A stretch of DNA of 64,000 bases from Bipolaris cookei (Eukaryota; Ascomycota; Dothideomycetes; Pleosporales; Pleosporaceae): contig NRSV01000010.1 of NCBI GenBank assembly GCA_002286855.1, positions 124,001-188,000 on the forward strand, read 5' to 3'. Made by a program: the position numbers and the translations under genes. The notes below the pieces were generated by a model. The model did no database searches. It saw only the letters and a program-made list of their open reading frames with translations, and had not been told where the DNA came from. Of the stretch, positions 10,809 to 23,655 are shown piece by piece (position 1 is the stretch's first letter; the number at the start of each line of letters is the position of its first letter).

Positions 10809-12291
10809 ACGTCTCACCGATGTCAGCCTATGCGGCTGTCCGTGTTGCACACACGGCCGTCTCGAGCGCTGGCGTCACCCAGCGTGGCGTGCTGTCAGGT
10901 CGCTGGCCGTCGCCATGGCTAGGCGCTTGACGGCAGTAGAGACGTGGGTCGCGTATATGCAAGACCCGTCGCCCGCCTGGGTCGGTGACAGGCTCTTGAA
11001 ACTCGCATCTCAGCATCGGTTTTCTACCAGCAGGCAACTCCCAGCAGCCTGGTGGTCTGGCTGGCCTCAGAGGCGGATGCTGCTACACGTGTATAGGACA
11101 TGGGCAATATGCCGCCGGCCTCTTGTAGGACGCGGCCAATTTATTGGCGTCGCAGGCGAGATGAACCCGAGCGAGGACACTCGACCGCGACACATACATA
11201 CATATATACATGCTACACACAGTATATACTTACAGTACATACATACATATATGCTGCCAGCGAGACGCGTACATACACTATATATCGAATACATACATCC
11301 GAGCCGAGCCCGCAGCAGCGGACGACCCGCGGCACAGGCCATGCACGGAGGTCGTGCCAAGCGGCAGGACAAAAGGCGACTTGTCGGGGCCGTGCTGCTG
11401 ATCGCATCCGCACATCACTGCCCACTGGGGCCGGCAGGAGACAGCAGGAGGCAGTACGAGTGGGCGGCGGAGGCACTCCGGACCAGGCCCCTGCGGCAGA
11501 AACGCCGTTTGCTGGGGGGCCCACTGCATATGTACTGTATGTAGGTATGAGCCCTGATGCTTGCAGGGCCCGTCCAACGACCTCCTGGCGCCGCTGGCCA
11601 GTTGCATAACACGCTGCCCGCTTAGCCTGCGCGCCGTACCCTCTGCGCATCTGCTTACCACGGCGTCCTGTATAATGCCGCCTGCCTCGTTGCTGCTGCT
11701 GCTGCTGCCGCCTCTAGCTTCCAGCCCTCCCAAGTGACATTGCACCGCCTGCTGTCCCTTCTTGCTTGTGGCCGTCACCCTCGCCTTCGTTTCTTTCTCG
11801 TCAACAACCCCCTTGTCCCCGTCCCACGAACGCTGGCCTGTGCTCAATTCCCCAGACTCGGCGCCTCTGCCTGTCACCCGCGCCCGGCCAATCGCCCCAG
11901 GCTCGCCCAATTGCTCTCGTCGGGTCCCAAGCTTGTGTCTGCGCTGTAATCTAGCCGTTTGGGCCCTACCAGCACAAACCCGCCTGCGCGCCCTCCAGCC
12001 CTCTGTCCTCTGCGACCGCTCTCACACACACGCTTACATCAACGCTGGACCCTCGTGCACTGCCTGCTACCACTTGCCCACTGTACCTCGCCAGTGCCAC
12101 CCTTCTTTGCACCGCCGTCAACTCACACCACCACGTCCAGCGGCGTTGTTCCTTTCCAGCCGACCTATGTACGGACCGGCCAAGCTCCAGCCAACCCATC
12201 GCCTCCTTGCATCTTCTCTTCGGCCAACTTAGCCTTGCTCTGCTTGCGCCCCGTTACTCCAACCACTCTTCCCCCACCATCGTCGACATTC

Positions 12292-12315
12292 CTCTCTCTC
12301 TCTCTCTCTCTCTCC
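12292..12315. repeat. (CT)n tract in the leader of the C2H2 factor
   Basis: About twelve CT dinucleotides lie within a pyrimidine-rich stretch about 470 bases before the start codon. Pyrimidine tracts of this kind are common near fungal transcription starts. Confidence 0.8.
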
Positions 12316-12780
12316 TGTTTTCACAATTGACCTTGGCTGTCCGCGTATATTGCTATCCCCAAGGTCCAATTCTATCCCAGCATAACTCAACTTCGCAACT
12401 GGCTTCCTGCCATCACTTGTCTTCTTCTCCTTTGTGTCTCAGAGCTCCAAGCAGCTCGTCCACATTCCGTATCTTGCTGGAAGCCTGTCGAGGTACCTCG
12501 CACCTGCTCCGTTACCTTTCTGTACCATCTGCTGATCTTCCTGCGTACTTGCAGCCGCCGTGTTTGCAAGCTGTCAGTCTAGTTAGTCGGCGACCGTGCC
12601 GCCCACACGAGCTCCACGAGCTCCACTCAGCTTTGGTCACCGTTGTATTAGCACTCAAACCTGGCTTTGAAACACGTTGAGTCGGGACTGGCCTACTCAT
12701 CGTACGAACTGCATACCCTTAAGCTTGCCGGAGCAACTGTGCTGTGGTGAACCATTGTGTTGCTCGGTCGTACCAGCTCC

Positions 12781-15700
12781 ATGCACGGAACGACCATGAC
12801 CAACGTTGAGAGCACGAGCCTGCCGGGCCCCACGAACACGCCGAGCGATGACTCCAACAGCTCTGGCAGCAGCAGTAGTTGTTAGTACAAGATGCATACA
12901 AATTATATACCGCGGAGTGCTAACTGCAACTGCTAACTACAGCTTCCACATCCACCGTGAAGCCTGAAGTCTCCCCACCCACCGTCCATTCGTTTCCTCC
13001 ACCCAAGAACGACAAACCCCGGCCTCACATCTGCACAACATGCACGCGTTCCTTTGCGCGACTAGAACATTTGAAGAGACACGAGCGATCACATACAAAA
13101 GAAAAGCCATTCGAGTGCCCGCAATGCACAAGATGCTTTGCACGGCGCGACCTGCTCCTGCGCCATCAACAAAAGCTTCACCAGCAGGGCGCGACTTCTG
13201 CCCGCCCCCGCACTGGACGTAGGGAAAGCACGACGGGCCTCCCATCCAACGCCACTGCCCGAGTACGCAAAAACTCAGTATCGAGCAATGCTGGTGGCGC
13301 CATCGCCAAGACCATGAGGCCGCGCGCGAATACCATCAGTCACATCGATCCCAACTCTTTCAGCAGCTTCCTCGTATCTTCGGTGTCGGCAAACAGGGGA
13401 GGTGTTTCTGGTCACTCACATCACTCAAGCCTTTCTGGTATCAGTCAGTTTGACTACCGGGGCATGTCCACGTCCATGGGCAACCACGGACAAGCTCAGC
13501 CTCTGCCGAGACTGGACACCCATGTTGGATTCGGCATGGGGGGAGGCCTTCGCACAGCTCCAATCACAGGCATGGCTGGACCTGATGACCAGGAACTTGA
13601 AAAATTCTTTGGAACATCGACCTCATCTACCATTAACCCCAACCAGTTGCATCATTTCAATGCCAGCGTCGGAATCCCCGCATCGCCCTTTAAACGATTT
13701 GCAAACCCATTCGCCGGGAACAACCCGATCGAGGAGGACGATTTTGGCTGGGGCATGGGTATGGACAATTCCATGATGTTTTCAGGGGCAAACGAGTCGG
13801 CACTGGATGGCTCATCACCATCAGCGATAAGTACTGCGAGCCAGGGTGCCTTCCAAGACATGATGCTAGATGGCTCCAGCCAGCCAAACTCGGCAGCCAT
13901 GTGGCACAACCCTCTGGTGACGCATACTAGCATTGACACCACAGCCTTCTCTCTCGACGCCATGGCTCCAGTATTTCCTGAGCTTATGATGAACACTGTC
14001 ACCTCACAGGAACTTGGCGATCAGGGTGTTCAGAATGATTTCTACACCTCTACACCACCTCCTTTAGCGGCCATGAGCCCTTCAGCTGGAATACCCGGTA
14101 TGCCGAACCAGTATTTTCAGACGCCTATGACATTCGCTTCTGATGCCAACAGCATATCATCATCCTCTATCAATGGCAGCGCAGGGCACAGCTCCATTTC
14201 CTCATTTTCCACTGAAACAATCACAGAGTCTACAAGGCAAGCTTTGATGCATAACTTGAGTCAAGCCATGGGCTACAGCCAAATACCTCAGCGAAGGTTT
14301 TCGCAACCAGCAATCAGCTCTCTTCTGTCCTCGAACGGGACTAACAAGCATTCAAATCTGGCCGGCCTACTGCCCAGTACTTTCGACATTCAACGCTACG
14401 TGAACGCCTACATACAATACTTTCATCCTCATATGCCTTTTCTGCATATTCCAACACTATCTTTCGACACCCCAGCGTACACATATCAGCTCCGCACTGC
14501 TGGCACATTCAACCAAGACACCATGGTTGGGGGAGGTGGTTGTTTGATTCTTGCAATGGCCGCAATTGGCGCTCTCTACGAATTTGAGCAAAATGTAGCC
14601 AAAGATTTGTTCGAGGCAGCAAAGAAGCTAATTCTCTTCTATCTTGACGAGCGCCGCAAAGCCGGTCTATCCGCTGTCAATGGACCTAGTGCTGCCAATG
14701 AAAACATCAACAAGCCACCCTTATGGCTGGTCCAGGCCATGCTACTCAATCTCATCTTTGGACTCAATTGTGGCGACCGACAGGCTGCAGAGGTCGCAAG
14801 CACACATTGTGCGGCCCTTGTGAGTCTAGCAAAAGCTGCAGGCTTGGACAAGCCCACTCCTCCAGAGCAGACCATACCCAGCCCCCCAAGTAATACCAAC
14901 GGGGATTTCAACATGTCGGATGATGCGAAGCCGTCTCTTGATCAGCAAAAGGATACTGTAGATGAGCATACACAATGGATACAATGGAAGAAGGCTGAAG
15001 AGCGCAAGCGAACCTACTTCGCCATCTTCTCAATGTCGAGCTTGCTTGTTTCGGCATACGCACACTCACCTCGGATTCTGAACTCGGAGATTCATCTGGA
15101 TCTCCCTTGTGAAGAGGATCTCTGGTCCGTCGACAACCTTCAAGCATGGGTAGCCATGGGGGGGCCGATGCTTGCGCAAACTCGGGGCTTGTCCTTCATT
15201 ACCGCAATGACGTACCTCCTTGAAGCTAGTACACGACAGTCAACCTCAAGAATGCGCAATGCCTACCCAAATGCCTTTTCAGGAGGCCAATCTGTCAACA
15301 CACTTTCTGAGAGCGATATTCGGCCGAGCACTTTCGGTTGCTACGTGCTGATAAATGCGATGCACGTCTATATTTGGGAGACTAGAAATAGGCACAACGG
15401 TCGCTTGTGGAAGGCCCATGAGACAGAAGCTATGCATGCGCAGGTCGAGCCTGCTCTCAAGGCTTGGCAAGTTGCTTGGAGGGCCAATCCAAACCACAGC
15501 ATCGAGCGACCGAGTCCCTTTGGGCCTTTGTCTGCTAACTGCATACCGCTATTAGACCTTGCCTATGTGAGGCTTTTCGTAAATCTCGGTCGAGCAAAGG
15601 AGCTTCTGTGGCAACGTGACTTTGACGGCATGGCAAATGAATTGGCCAGAGGTGTTGATGTTGTAGGTCAAACGGAAGATTCACCTGAACGGGCCTCTTC

Positions 15701-16373
15701 TATGGACCTAAGTCAGACGGCTTCTCCGGGTCAAATGAGCTCGCAGGACCAAATAAGCCCTGGAAACAGTGGCAATAGTCTTCCCAATAGTGCTTCTTCG
15801 AAACGCGAGAGGCATCTCCGCAAGGCTGCCTTCTATGCCGCCGACTCTCTCTCCATGGCGCATAAGCTGGGCTCCTCATTCGCCGACTTCACAGCCAGGG
15901 AATTGCCCAACTCGTCTGCATTATGCACATTTGACTGCGCACAGGTCCTGGCCGAATGGGTTGCAACCCTTCAAGACCGTGTCGGACGCTATCTCGGAGT
16001 GTTGGGCAGAGACGAAGTCAATTTCTCAGAAGTACCAGCCATCTTACTACTCGAGGAGGAAGATGTGAAGCTGTTACAGAAAATTGCAGACATTCTTCAT
16101 CACGCAGATATGAAGCTGGCCCACGATATCTCTTCAAACAATTTGCCGATGCTAGGTGGTCTTTCGAACCTGGGACATTGCGGCTATGGTACCAAGCTAC
16201 TGATGGTGACGGCCTATATGCTGTCCAAATCAGTTGTCTGGCCTGGTAAGGAAATATCAGAAACTGTATATATCAGTACTAATGTTGTCGCAGTCACTCA
16301 TATCCAAGCACGTGCTCTCGAAGCACATGCTCACCATATCAGCCAACGTGCGGAAAACTCTACCATTCAGTAA
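12781..16373 (+). CDS. C2H2 zinc-finger transcription factor with fungal MHR domain (Adr1/Rsf2/Klf1-like)
   Basis: Three exons (12781-12880, 12943-16245, 16294-16373) give 1160 residues. The start is the first ATG after an in-frame TGA. Residues 64-113 hold two adjacent C2H2 fingers, CX2CX12HX3H and CX2CX12HX4H, with the linker HTKEKPFEC and recognition helices of the Adr1/Rsf2 type (FARLEHLKRH, FARRDLLLRH). A Ser/Gly/Asn-rich middle follows. From about residue 510 a fungal-specific transcription factor (MHR) domain begins (IQRYVNAYIQYFHPHMPFLHIPT) and continues to about residue 900. The protein is presumably nuclear; related yeast factors control respiratory and glycerol or fatty-acid metabolism, but the target genes here cannot be read from sequence. 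The final intron is 48 bases, a multiple of three, with a TACTAAT branch site; keeping it would add 16 residues. Confidence 0.9.
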
Positions 16374-17648
16374 ATACCAGTTGTCACCGAACCTGTATAC
16401 TACCATAAGACACGGAATCTCTTCGGTGACTGTTCTCGTTAACCGTCTTCGCATTTCTGCCGCACAGTGTGTATCGACTCCCAGAGGACTATTTTGCGAC
16501 CCCAGCATTTATCCTTGAAGTCTTCTTATACGACATTTTTAATCTTTTGCGTTCGGCGGCGGCGCTTCTGAAGCTTCGCCAATCAAAACAAAACACTAAA
16601 CTTAAAGACGTAGCTTTGACGTGGATTTTCTCAGATGTACAGACGAGCTAGGTGAAGGCAACCTATTTTCGATGTCATACCCGGCCATCACAAGCACTGT
16701 TCTCTCTTTTTTTATCAGCAGGCGTTTGGAAGGAATATAAGAGCGCTCCGTTCTCACAACTCATAGGTTATGTATTAGGGTTCTTTTTATATAAAGGTTT
16801 CCATGCATGAGGCAATCTCGGCTAGGTCCGCAGACCTATCTCTTATGAGATTGGCAATTTACTGCGCATACTCTAAAGAAGGGCCGATGTTACGACATAT
16901 TCCTTCACTCACCATATTTATGTAAGGAAACCGGGCTGCCGGAGTGGGTTGGCGCAAATGGGGAACTCACGACCAAAAAAAAGTGTTATGGATCTACGCA
17001 GTCTAGTGACTTGATGGACGAATTGAATGAAACTTTTTCTTCTTCCCTCTCACAGCACTGCTGCTTCTTTGGAATACGAAATGTTTGAGCAAATAGTCGT
17101 CCGTCAATGACTTTAACATCCGCTTGCTAAATCATGATCGTAAATTTTTGCGAACAACATTGTATAATACAATCTTTCGGTTGGAGACCGCAACCAGAAC
17201 CTTCTTTGATTAGCTCCACTGATGGAAAGAACTGGATTTGTGGTAGACGTTGTCATATTTGTAATCGGAGACAGTAGCTGAAGCCATGTCGCTTTGGCCA
17301 AAAAAAATGAACACAAATTCGTAAAAATTTTTACGGTCTTGGGTGGTTTGTTACAAAAATTCTGGGTATTCTCCGTACCTAGGGCTCCTCTCTACCTAAA
17401 GAACCATAGAATGCTTGAGTCCTACTGTTTGAACAAACTTACCTCAGAGGGTGCACAGTGCGCTGATTGGCTGAGCACCAAAGCTTGGATCGTGTGCACC
17501 TTCCGCGTACAATCATTGTTGATCCAACAACCACAACACATCTCGAGCAGCGACACACAAACACAAAAGCCAACGCTGATTGCCGACTCTACTAAAAAAG
17601 ATAGATATAATATATTAGCCCGGCAGTAGCTTGAACAAAAACAACAAC
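16374..17648. other. Intergenic region between the C2H2 factor and dynactin p25
   Basis: About 1.3 kb of AT-rich sequence with no recognisable gene. The last 200 bases before 17649 are probably the p25 promoter and leader. Confidence 0.5.
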
Positions 17649-18616
17649 ATGTCAAGGCCAGCGGCGCGGAAAGCGGCGCCCAAGGGCGAGTACATTGAGA
17701 CGGTGCGTTTGAACGCTGCCCTATAGATATGTCCAAACCAGCACAACATCATTACATCGCACATTTTATTCTCCCAAAGAACAACCAAACCCATTATATT
17801 TCCAGCAGCTACTCCAACTACCCTATCGCTCTCACTTCCCAAAACCCCACCATGCCACTAATCCCTCACCACCATCTCTAACCCCTCAACCTTAGGACTC
17901 AGGCAACAAAGTCTCGCGCCGCAGCGCCATCACGGGCACCGCCAACATCACGCTCGGCGGTCGCACCGTCATCATGGCCGACGTGCAGCTCCGCGGTGAT
18001 CTGCACCCGACTCGCAGTGCGCCTTCGCAGTCTGGCAAGGACGTGACGCCTACGAGCATCAGCATCGGGCGGTGTACGGTGATTAGCCAGGGCAGCGTGA
18101 TTAAGCCGCCGAGCAGGATTAGTAGGGGGCAGGTGCATTACTATCCTATGAAGATTGGGGATAATGTTTTTGTTGGTATGTTTTAATTCTACGCCTACTT
18201 CCCTTTTTTTCCTTCTTCTTCTTCTTTCTCCTTTTGCTATCTGTTTGTATATGAGCTTGTTTGAAGAAATAGCAATGGCGTATGTGTAAGAGTCTGACAA
18301 TGTAGTAGGTCCCAATTCGACTATCCAGGCTATATCTATCTCGTCACATGTGCATATTGGGAATAATTGCACTATCGGACCTTTTGTTATTATCAAGGAA
18401 AATGTAAAGATATTACCTCATACGGTCGTTCCTGCAAACATGGTCATCGCATCAGGATCTGTCATCGGTGGCCGGCCAGCGCGAGTCGTCGGCGATGTAG
18501 GCGAGGGATGGGGCGTTAGCGGTGGAGGAGGCGGCGGGCTGGGTGTCGGGGGTGGAGGCGAGGAGAAGTGGGTTGAAGGTGGAGATTTGAGGGAGTTGGT
18601 GAGGAGTATACGGTAA
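17649..18616 (+). CDS. Dynactin subunit p25 (DCTN5, N. crassa RO-12-like)
   Basis: Three exons (17649-17702, 17896-18175, 18309-18616) encode 213 residues. The start is MSRPAARKAAPKGEYIET, and the conserved N terminus continues DSGNKVSRRSAITGTANITL. Hexapeptide-type repeats of a left-handed beta helix follow: GGRTVIMADVQLRGDLH, GQVHYYPMKIGDNVFVG and VHIGNNCTIGPFVIIKENV. p25 sits in the pointed-end complex of dynactin and helps recruit early endosomes to dynein. The join at 18175/18309 restores VGPNSTIQ across a CTGAC-bearing intron. Near the C terminus, about residues 180-200, a glycine-rich stretch encoded by GGC/GGT repeats is inserted before EEKWVEGGDLRELVRSIR. The gene converges on the rhodopsin-like gene to its right. 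Confidence 0.93.
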
Positions 18617-19240
18617 CTGTCGAGTCGAGTCGAGTGGGGTAGGGAGTGGGAAAGCAGAGAAGGAAAGTTGCAAGTGTCTAGCAATCCGGTTTATATGTAT
18701 TGGAATGAATCTATCTATCTGTAAAGGCCGTCGTATGTACAGTGTATCTATGTTTTGCTTGAGTGAGAAAAGATCTCAGTCCGCAAGACAATTTATTGTC
18801 TTGCTACAGCTAGCCAGTGCTGAGAACACGGAGGGACCACAGGACTGAACCATAGATTCGTCAACTGTACTGCATGGGCAGCGGCCATGAACTCATCGCT
18901 CTATCGCGATGAGAAAAGGTTGTTCACTCCATGTCTCTCCCTTCCTCGTTCTCTCTTCTTCACTCGCTCTTCCTGGCTCCCTCTCTTCCTGGCTCCCTCT
19001 TCCTCGCTCTCTCTTCTTGCTTTCTCTCCATCCCTCAATCATCTCTCTACTCGCGACTCGTCCTAGCCTATGCTGCATGCTAAGGCTACATTATTCTTTC
19101 GCCATGCTCATTTAGCACTTGTAAGCATGTGAACGTCCATTTTTTTTCCCTTGCCGTGAAGCATTGTATTCTAATATGCCTTTTCTTTTCTAAAAAAAAT
19201 ATCTTACAACTACTCCCAGAAAAAAAAGAAAAAAAAGCTT
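18617..19240. other. Convergent 3' intergenic region with CT-rich patch
   Basis: This lies between the stop codons of dynactin p25 and the minus-strand rhodopsin-like gene. A low-complexity CTCTTCCTGGCTCCCTCT-type patch runs from about 18930 to 19040. No gene is seen. Confidence 0.55.
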
Positions 19241-20584
19241 TCACACCAATTCCGCTCCCTTTTGGGCTCTGACTTCCATGGTGGTCAGCTCGAATTCCCT
19301 TTTCTGAAAGATGCCTTGGTTGTCCCACGAGTCGGCGTTGGGCTCGCTCTTTGTGTCGTTGAAGGTAGTGCGTGCGTCGGAATAGATGTGTGCCTTGTGG
19401 GATGATTTTGTGCCAATGGTCGGGCCTGGTCCGAATCCGAAGCCAAAAATGGATGGGCCTCTGCGGTAACAATGTCAGCAATGGGTCGATTATATAGATG
19501 AATATAGAGTTAAAGTGGGGCGGAACAGCTCCGTGGGTTCCCGTTGCTGACCTGGGGCATCACGCCACCTTTGTTTCAACTTACCTGCTGCGCCTGGTCA
19601 ACTCATCGCCAGATGATGCGAGTTTCTTCGAAGTGAGAGAAGTTTTGATGTCGCGAATAAGAGGGCGTAAGACGGGAATACACTGGACGATGATGGTGCC
19701 GACGATCTCCGATGAGTACCAGATGTTGGAGTGAGCGTTGCGCCAAAAGTACCATTGGTCTTTCTGGTTACCCTCGTCCTTCCAGCTTGTGCGGACAGCT
19801 GATACAACAGCGACAACCATACCCTAATTGTTGTTAGCGATATTGATACAAAGATGAACCAGGGTCTAAAAAGCGTGTATATCGTACCAGACTCATGGCA
19901 ACACAAAGACCAATCTTCTCAACCCTTCGCATATCGAGGTTCCAGGTAATGACCCATGGAAAGACTGCCAGAATGAAATCCATGATAATGTTGTAGACAT
20001 TGCCACCCTCTTTGAAATCGTCCCTGAACTTTGGCTCGAGGCAGAAATCGAGACGATACCAGACATCGTAGGATGACTTTCCGCAGACCTTTGCCCATTG
20101 CAGGATAACTTTTGCGATCATGTACGAGTTCATAGAAACGATACAGAACCAAAGGATCCATCTTCCCCAAGACTTGGTCAGCTTCAGCAGAGTGACTGCA
20201 AATGCCGTCTTGGTAAGAGATTGGTTGATAAGAGTACCGCATGAAGTGATATTGATGAGTATGTGCATGCGATCATCCCAGGTGGCTTGGACATAACCAG
20301 TTGCGTATTCAAGAGTTATGATGGAGTTGTTGGCAGCCAGTATCACCTACAACACAGTCAGCACTGCGCAGTCACTCCTTAATGCGCAAATGGTTACTCA
20401 CCCATGAAATAAGGAGAATATGGTCATCCCACCACAAACCATGTCGACGAGTAACTTTGATCCATATCCTCAAAGCCAGGAAAGCAGTTGCACCGGCAAA
20501 GAGCGTCCAAAGCCCGGCATTGAGTTGAACTGCTGGATCCACATAACCGTGTTGCGCACCATCGTGTTTTCTACGGGAGATCAT
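19241..20584 (-). CDS. Fungal 7-TM rhodopsin-domain integral membrane protein (PTH11-like group)
   Basis: Four exons on the minus strand (20584-20402, 20346-19888, 19823-19585, 19460-19241) encode 366 residues. Seven hydrophobic segments are visible, among them LWTLFAGATAFLALRIWI, WILWFCIVSMNSYMIAKVIL, IIMDFILAVFPWVITW and SSEIVGTIIVQCIPVLRPL. The layout and motifs (R-x-W at the first loop, WWDDHILL, LEPKF in the long loop, then NIIMDFILAVFPW) match the fungal rhodopsin-domain membrane proteins, a family that includes PTH11-like receptors. There is no N-terminal CFEM domain. The cytosolic tail is Gly/Phe-rich and then polar. The ligand is unknown and coupling to a G protein is only a possibility. 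Splice joins are all in frame with good GT-AG ends. Confidence 0.85.
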
Positions 20585-23526
20585 CTTGTCATGTCGGTCG
20601 GAACAGCAACCGACGTACTACACGAGGCGCCTGGAATCGAAAAGAGTGTAAAAGTAACTGCAGACCAAGAAAGTTTATAAGAAAATATGAAAGAGCGGAC
20701 GAGCGAACGAAATCTTCCGGTGCACTGCAGGTGGAATAGATAGGACCGGGGTGGTTGGTGGACAAAGGAACGAACAAAATCGTCGCGCAGGATTGGAGCT
20801 GGGCCAGGCTCGAGATGATTCAAACCCCCCCGCTCGGTCTGACGCGAGGACCTGCGATGCTCTAGTTATCTTCAGGCTCTCTCCCTCGCATAGCTCACCA
20901 ATATGCCGGGGATTCCAGACCCAGAAAACGTGAAATGAGGTCCCGACCCACAGGGCGATTGGTGGAACCACCAGTCCAGTAATGGTCAAGCCACCGGGGT
21001 CGTTGCACAATAACGGCCTTGTTTCCGTTAGATCCTGGGGAACCTCATATGGCTTGCTAGCCAAAATCAAGTCTTGCTCATTCCTAACTAGCTTCTAGGG
21101 ATGTGGACTGACGCGGAAAGCCCACTGTCAATTCGAACCGAGGAACGGACAGGACGATCCATGCTGTGTTTGTCTGAGTAGTGGGTCGATTCATGAATCG
21201 CCGAACGCGATGGAATCTGAGACAGATGCCACGCGCCTCTCCTAAGCCTTGGACAGTTTCGGAACGCTCGGGGGCAAACCGTCGCTCGATTTACCACAAG
21301 TGTGCAGTCCTCGATCTTAACAGAACTCCTGCAGGGTGCCGTATGGTAAGCTTGTAGTGACTGGCGGAGAATTTCTCTCTCCTCGTATCTCTGTAAGACG
21401 GCTGCACGGGTATTTTCGAGTTTAATTGACGCAACTTGTCAGCAGCCAGGTTGGTACCACGGGAGGGAGAAACACCCAAAAGAAAAACCCGCAGTTATGC
21501 CGTTTGATAAAGACAGGCGTACCCAGCGGGCAGACCCTGCTGTTGGGAGTTTCTGACGGCGATGACTACGGATTCGATAAACCACAAACGATGGAATAGG
21601 GAGCTTTGTTTCAAGCCATCACATGCCAAGCAAACATGAATCCTAGAAAGGGAAAGCTGGGTTCAGTCCGAGCTTGCACGTCATCCTCTCGGGTATCGTC
21701 TTTAGAACCCGAGTTTCAGCTCGGCACCTGGCGCTACCAGCAACACCCTCACATGCACTTCCAAGCATGGGGTAGATAGAATGATATGCAGTCTTGGGAT
21801 ATTGAATGGCGTATCGGTATGTTGATTGAGACGTTTTCCTGAGGAGCGTAAACGCGAGCGCCAGTGAACCAGAGGGCCGCTTCACCTTCCCAACGCTAGT
21901 CGGCCAGACTTGGAATGCAGTATATTATATGCTCTCCATAACAAGGCCGCCTCACAACGCTGCTGACACCTCGGTCTGTTGAAATGTAGCCGTCTCAGCA
22001 GCATGACAGCGTAGAGACACGACCAGAGTCGTAACTGTGCTAGTTGTTTGTATGTAAGAACTATATTCGTCTTTGACAAAATGGACTGATCCGCCGATTA
22101 GATAAACGGCTCGTATCAGAGTAGTTTCTCATATGGTGCGACCCGCAAGCGACTTTGCGAGGCAAAACAAATGTCTAGCGCTTACGCAAGTTCAGATGGA
22201 GATCAAAGCAAGACACGGTTCACTCGAGTGAAAACTCCACATTCATCTGTACAAACTCTAAAAAAGTTCAAACACGCCTTTTCTTTGACTGAATGACTGA
22301 TCTGAAAGCTGGAGTGGCGGGGATGACATGCTCAAAGCTCGAGAGAGTCGCACTACCCCTCAGTGCGGCGAGAAAGTCGGCCAAAATATAGGGCTGCAGC
22401 AATAGCTGAACACGCCTGCTGAATCGCTATAAATAACAGTGCTAGCAATTGTACACGACATCGTTTCATGTAGAAAATATTGGTATTGAAAATCACATGC
22501 TACTCCTCAACACTGTCAAGGGTAAAGTATTGGTATAGAAATATTGAAAGCCGTCGTATTGTTTTGGCAGCGCAAGTTCTGGTAAACATTTTTTCTTATC
22601 GCATTGGCAGACCGCTACAGTTTCCAGCAAGTCGAGGATGTTCGTATCCGGTAGCGATATCCCTGCTTAGAGATCTGCGTCTGACTGGGATGATGCAAGT
22701 TCGTTAGGGCAAGCACGCAAGAAAGGGTATGTACATGGACCCTACGTCCGTATATATCCCCAATGAACAATCTTTGCACAGCGTCGCTAGTCTCTATTTG
22801 TCTTCGTGTTTTCCCGAGTATTATACCTATATCTTCCAAGGCAAATATGGCTATGGTTGGTGTAATGACCGGGTTGGTTCCCTACTAGCCTAAGTACTTT
22901 TACTCAAAACAGGACCTTTGATTTCGCCCATAATACCACGTTGGAAACAGTGTACAAACAAAAGGCTCTCACGAGGGCAAAGGGTCATAACTTGTTGCTG
23001 TGGGGTCCGGAAGCACAGGACAGCAAAAAGCCACGTGGGAGAGGCAGCTGAAGATCTTAATTAATAATGGCGATAGATTGCACTCAATCGGATCTCCAAA
23101 GTTCCCCTCGGGCTGCGGGCGCTTTGGGCTCAGCTGAAAGTGCGTTCACCTGGTCAGCCTAGGGAAAAACAACAAGAGACCCCTTTGCGCATAGACCTAC
23201 TATCTATATTCATGCAGATGTACTTTATTAGTATCGAGGGTTGATGGTTCACAACATGTGTGTACATTAAACCATAAGCCTGCCTCGCTTGCTGTGAACT
23301 ACATATAGTTTCCCTCTTTCATCACGGCATGGCACCTCGCCTCGTATTCATGACATGCATCATTCCGAGCCCCACAACCCCAAGCTGGAGCACACAAAAA
23401 TAAACCCGAAGTCCTGTAGTCAGCGCAGTACCCTTATCACCGATTTAAGCACTAAAATAGCAACTGCTCTTAATAATCAAGCACTCTAGTCTTTTTTACA
23501 GGGCTGCATTGTCAAGCAATTGCATC
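20585..23526. other. Intergenic region
   Basis: About 2.9 kb upstream of the rhodopsin-like gene. One minus ORF (20675-21070) has a hydrophobic stretch but no family resemblance and no supporting splice context. I recognise nothing else here. Confidence 0.45.
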
Positions 23527-23655
23527 ATGAAAACACTTGCTGTTATCTCTCTTTCTCTCCTTTTCGGCACCACGGCGGCACATCAACTTGATCTACATCG
23601 TGTTCCACTGACCATACGGCCGAAAGTGCCGAGAACTCGCCCACGTGTCCTGTGA
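23527..23655 (+). CDS. Possible small secreted peptide, 42 residues
   Basis: An ATG at 23527 opens a 42-codon frame ending TGA. Residues 1-18 (MKTLAVISLSLLFGTTAA) are a textbook signal peptide: Lys, a hydrophobic core, then a small-residue cleavage site. The rest is short and rich in Arg, Pro and Val, has no cysteine, and ends PRTRPRVL. I do not recognise a family. It may be only the first exon of a longer gene, because a GT occurs near its end, but I could not find a convincing continuation. Support comes from the signal sequence alone. Confidence 0.35.
   Translation: MKTLAVISLSLLFGTTAAHQLDLHRVPLTIRPKVPRTRPRVL

Larger units (their letters stand above)
6400..12780. other. Long gene-poor region upstream of the C2H2 factor
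   Basis: About 6.3 kb has no recognisable protein family on either strand. ORFs of 60-210 codons occur but overlap in several frames without conserved motifs. From about 10.0 to 12.7 kb the sequence is more GC-rich and contains a 19-bp tandem repeat, GTCGCA repeats, ATAC-rich patches (11190-11300), a short CTG run near 11690 and a CT tract (12292-12315). The C/T-rich part from about 11.7 kb on looks like the promoter and long 5' leader of the downstream transcription factor. Confidence 0.45.
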
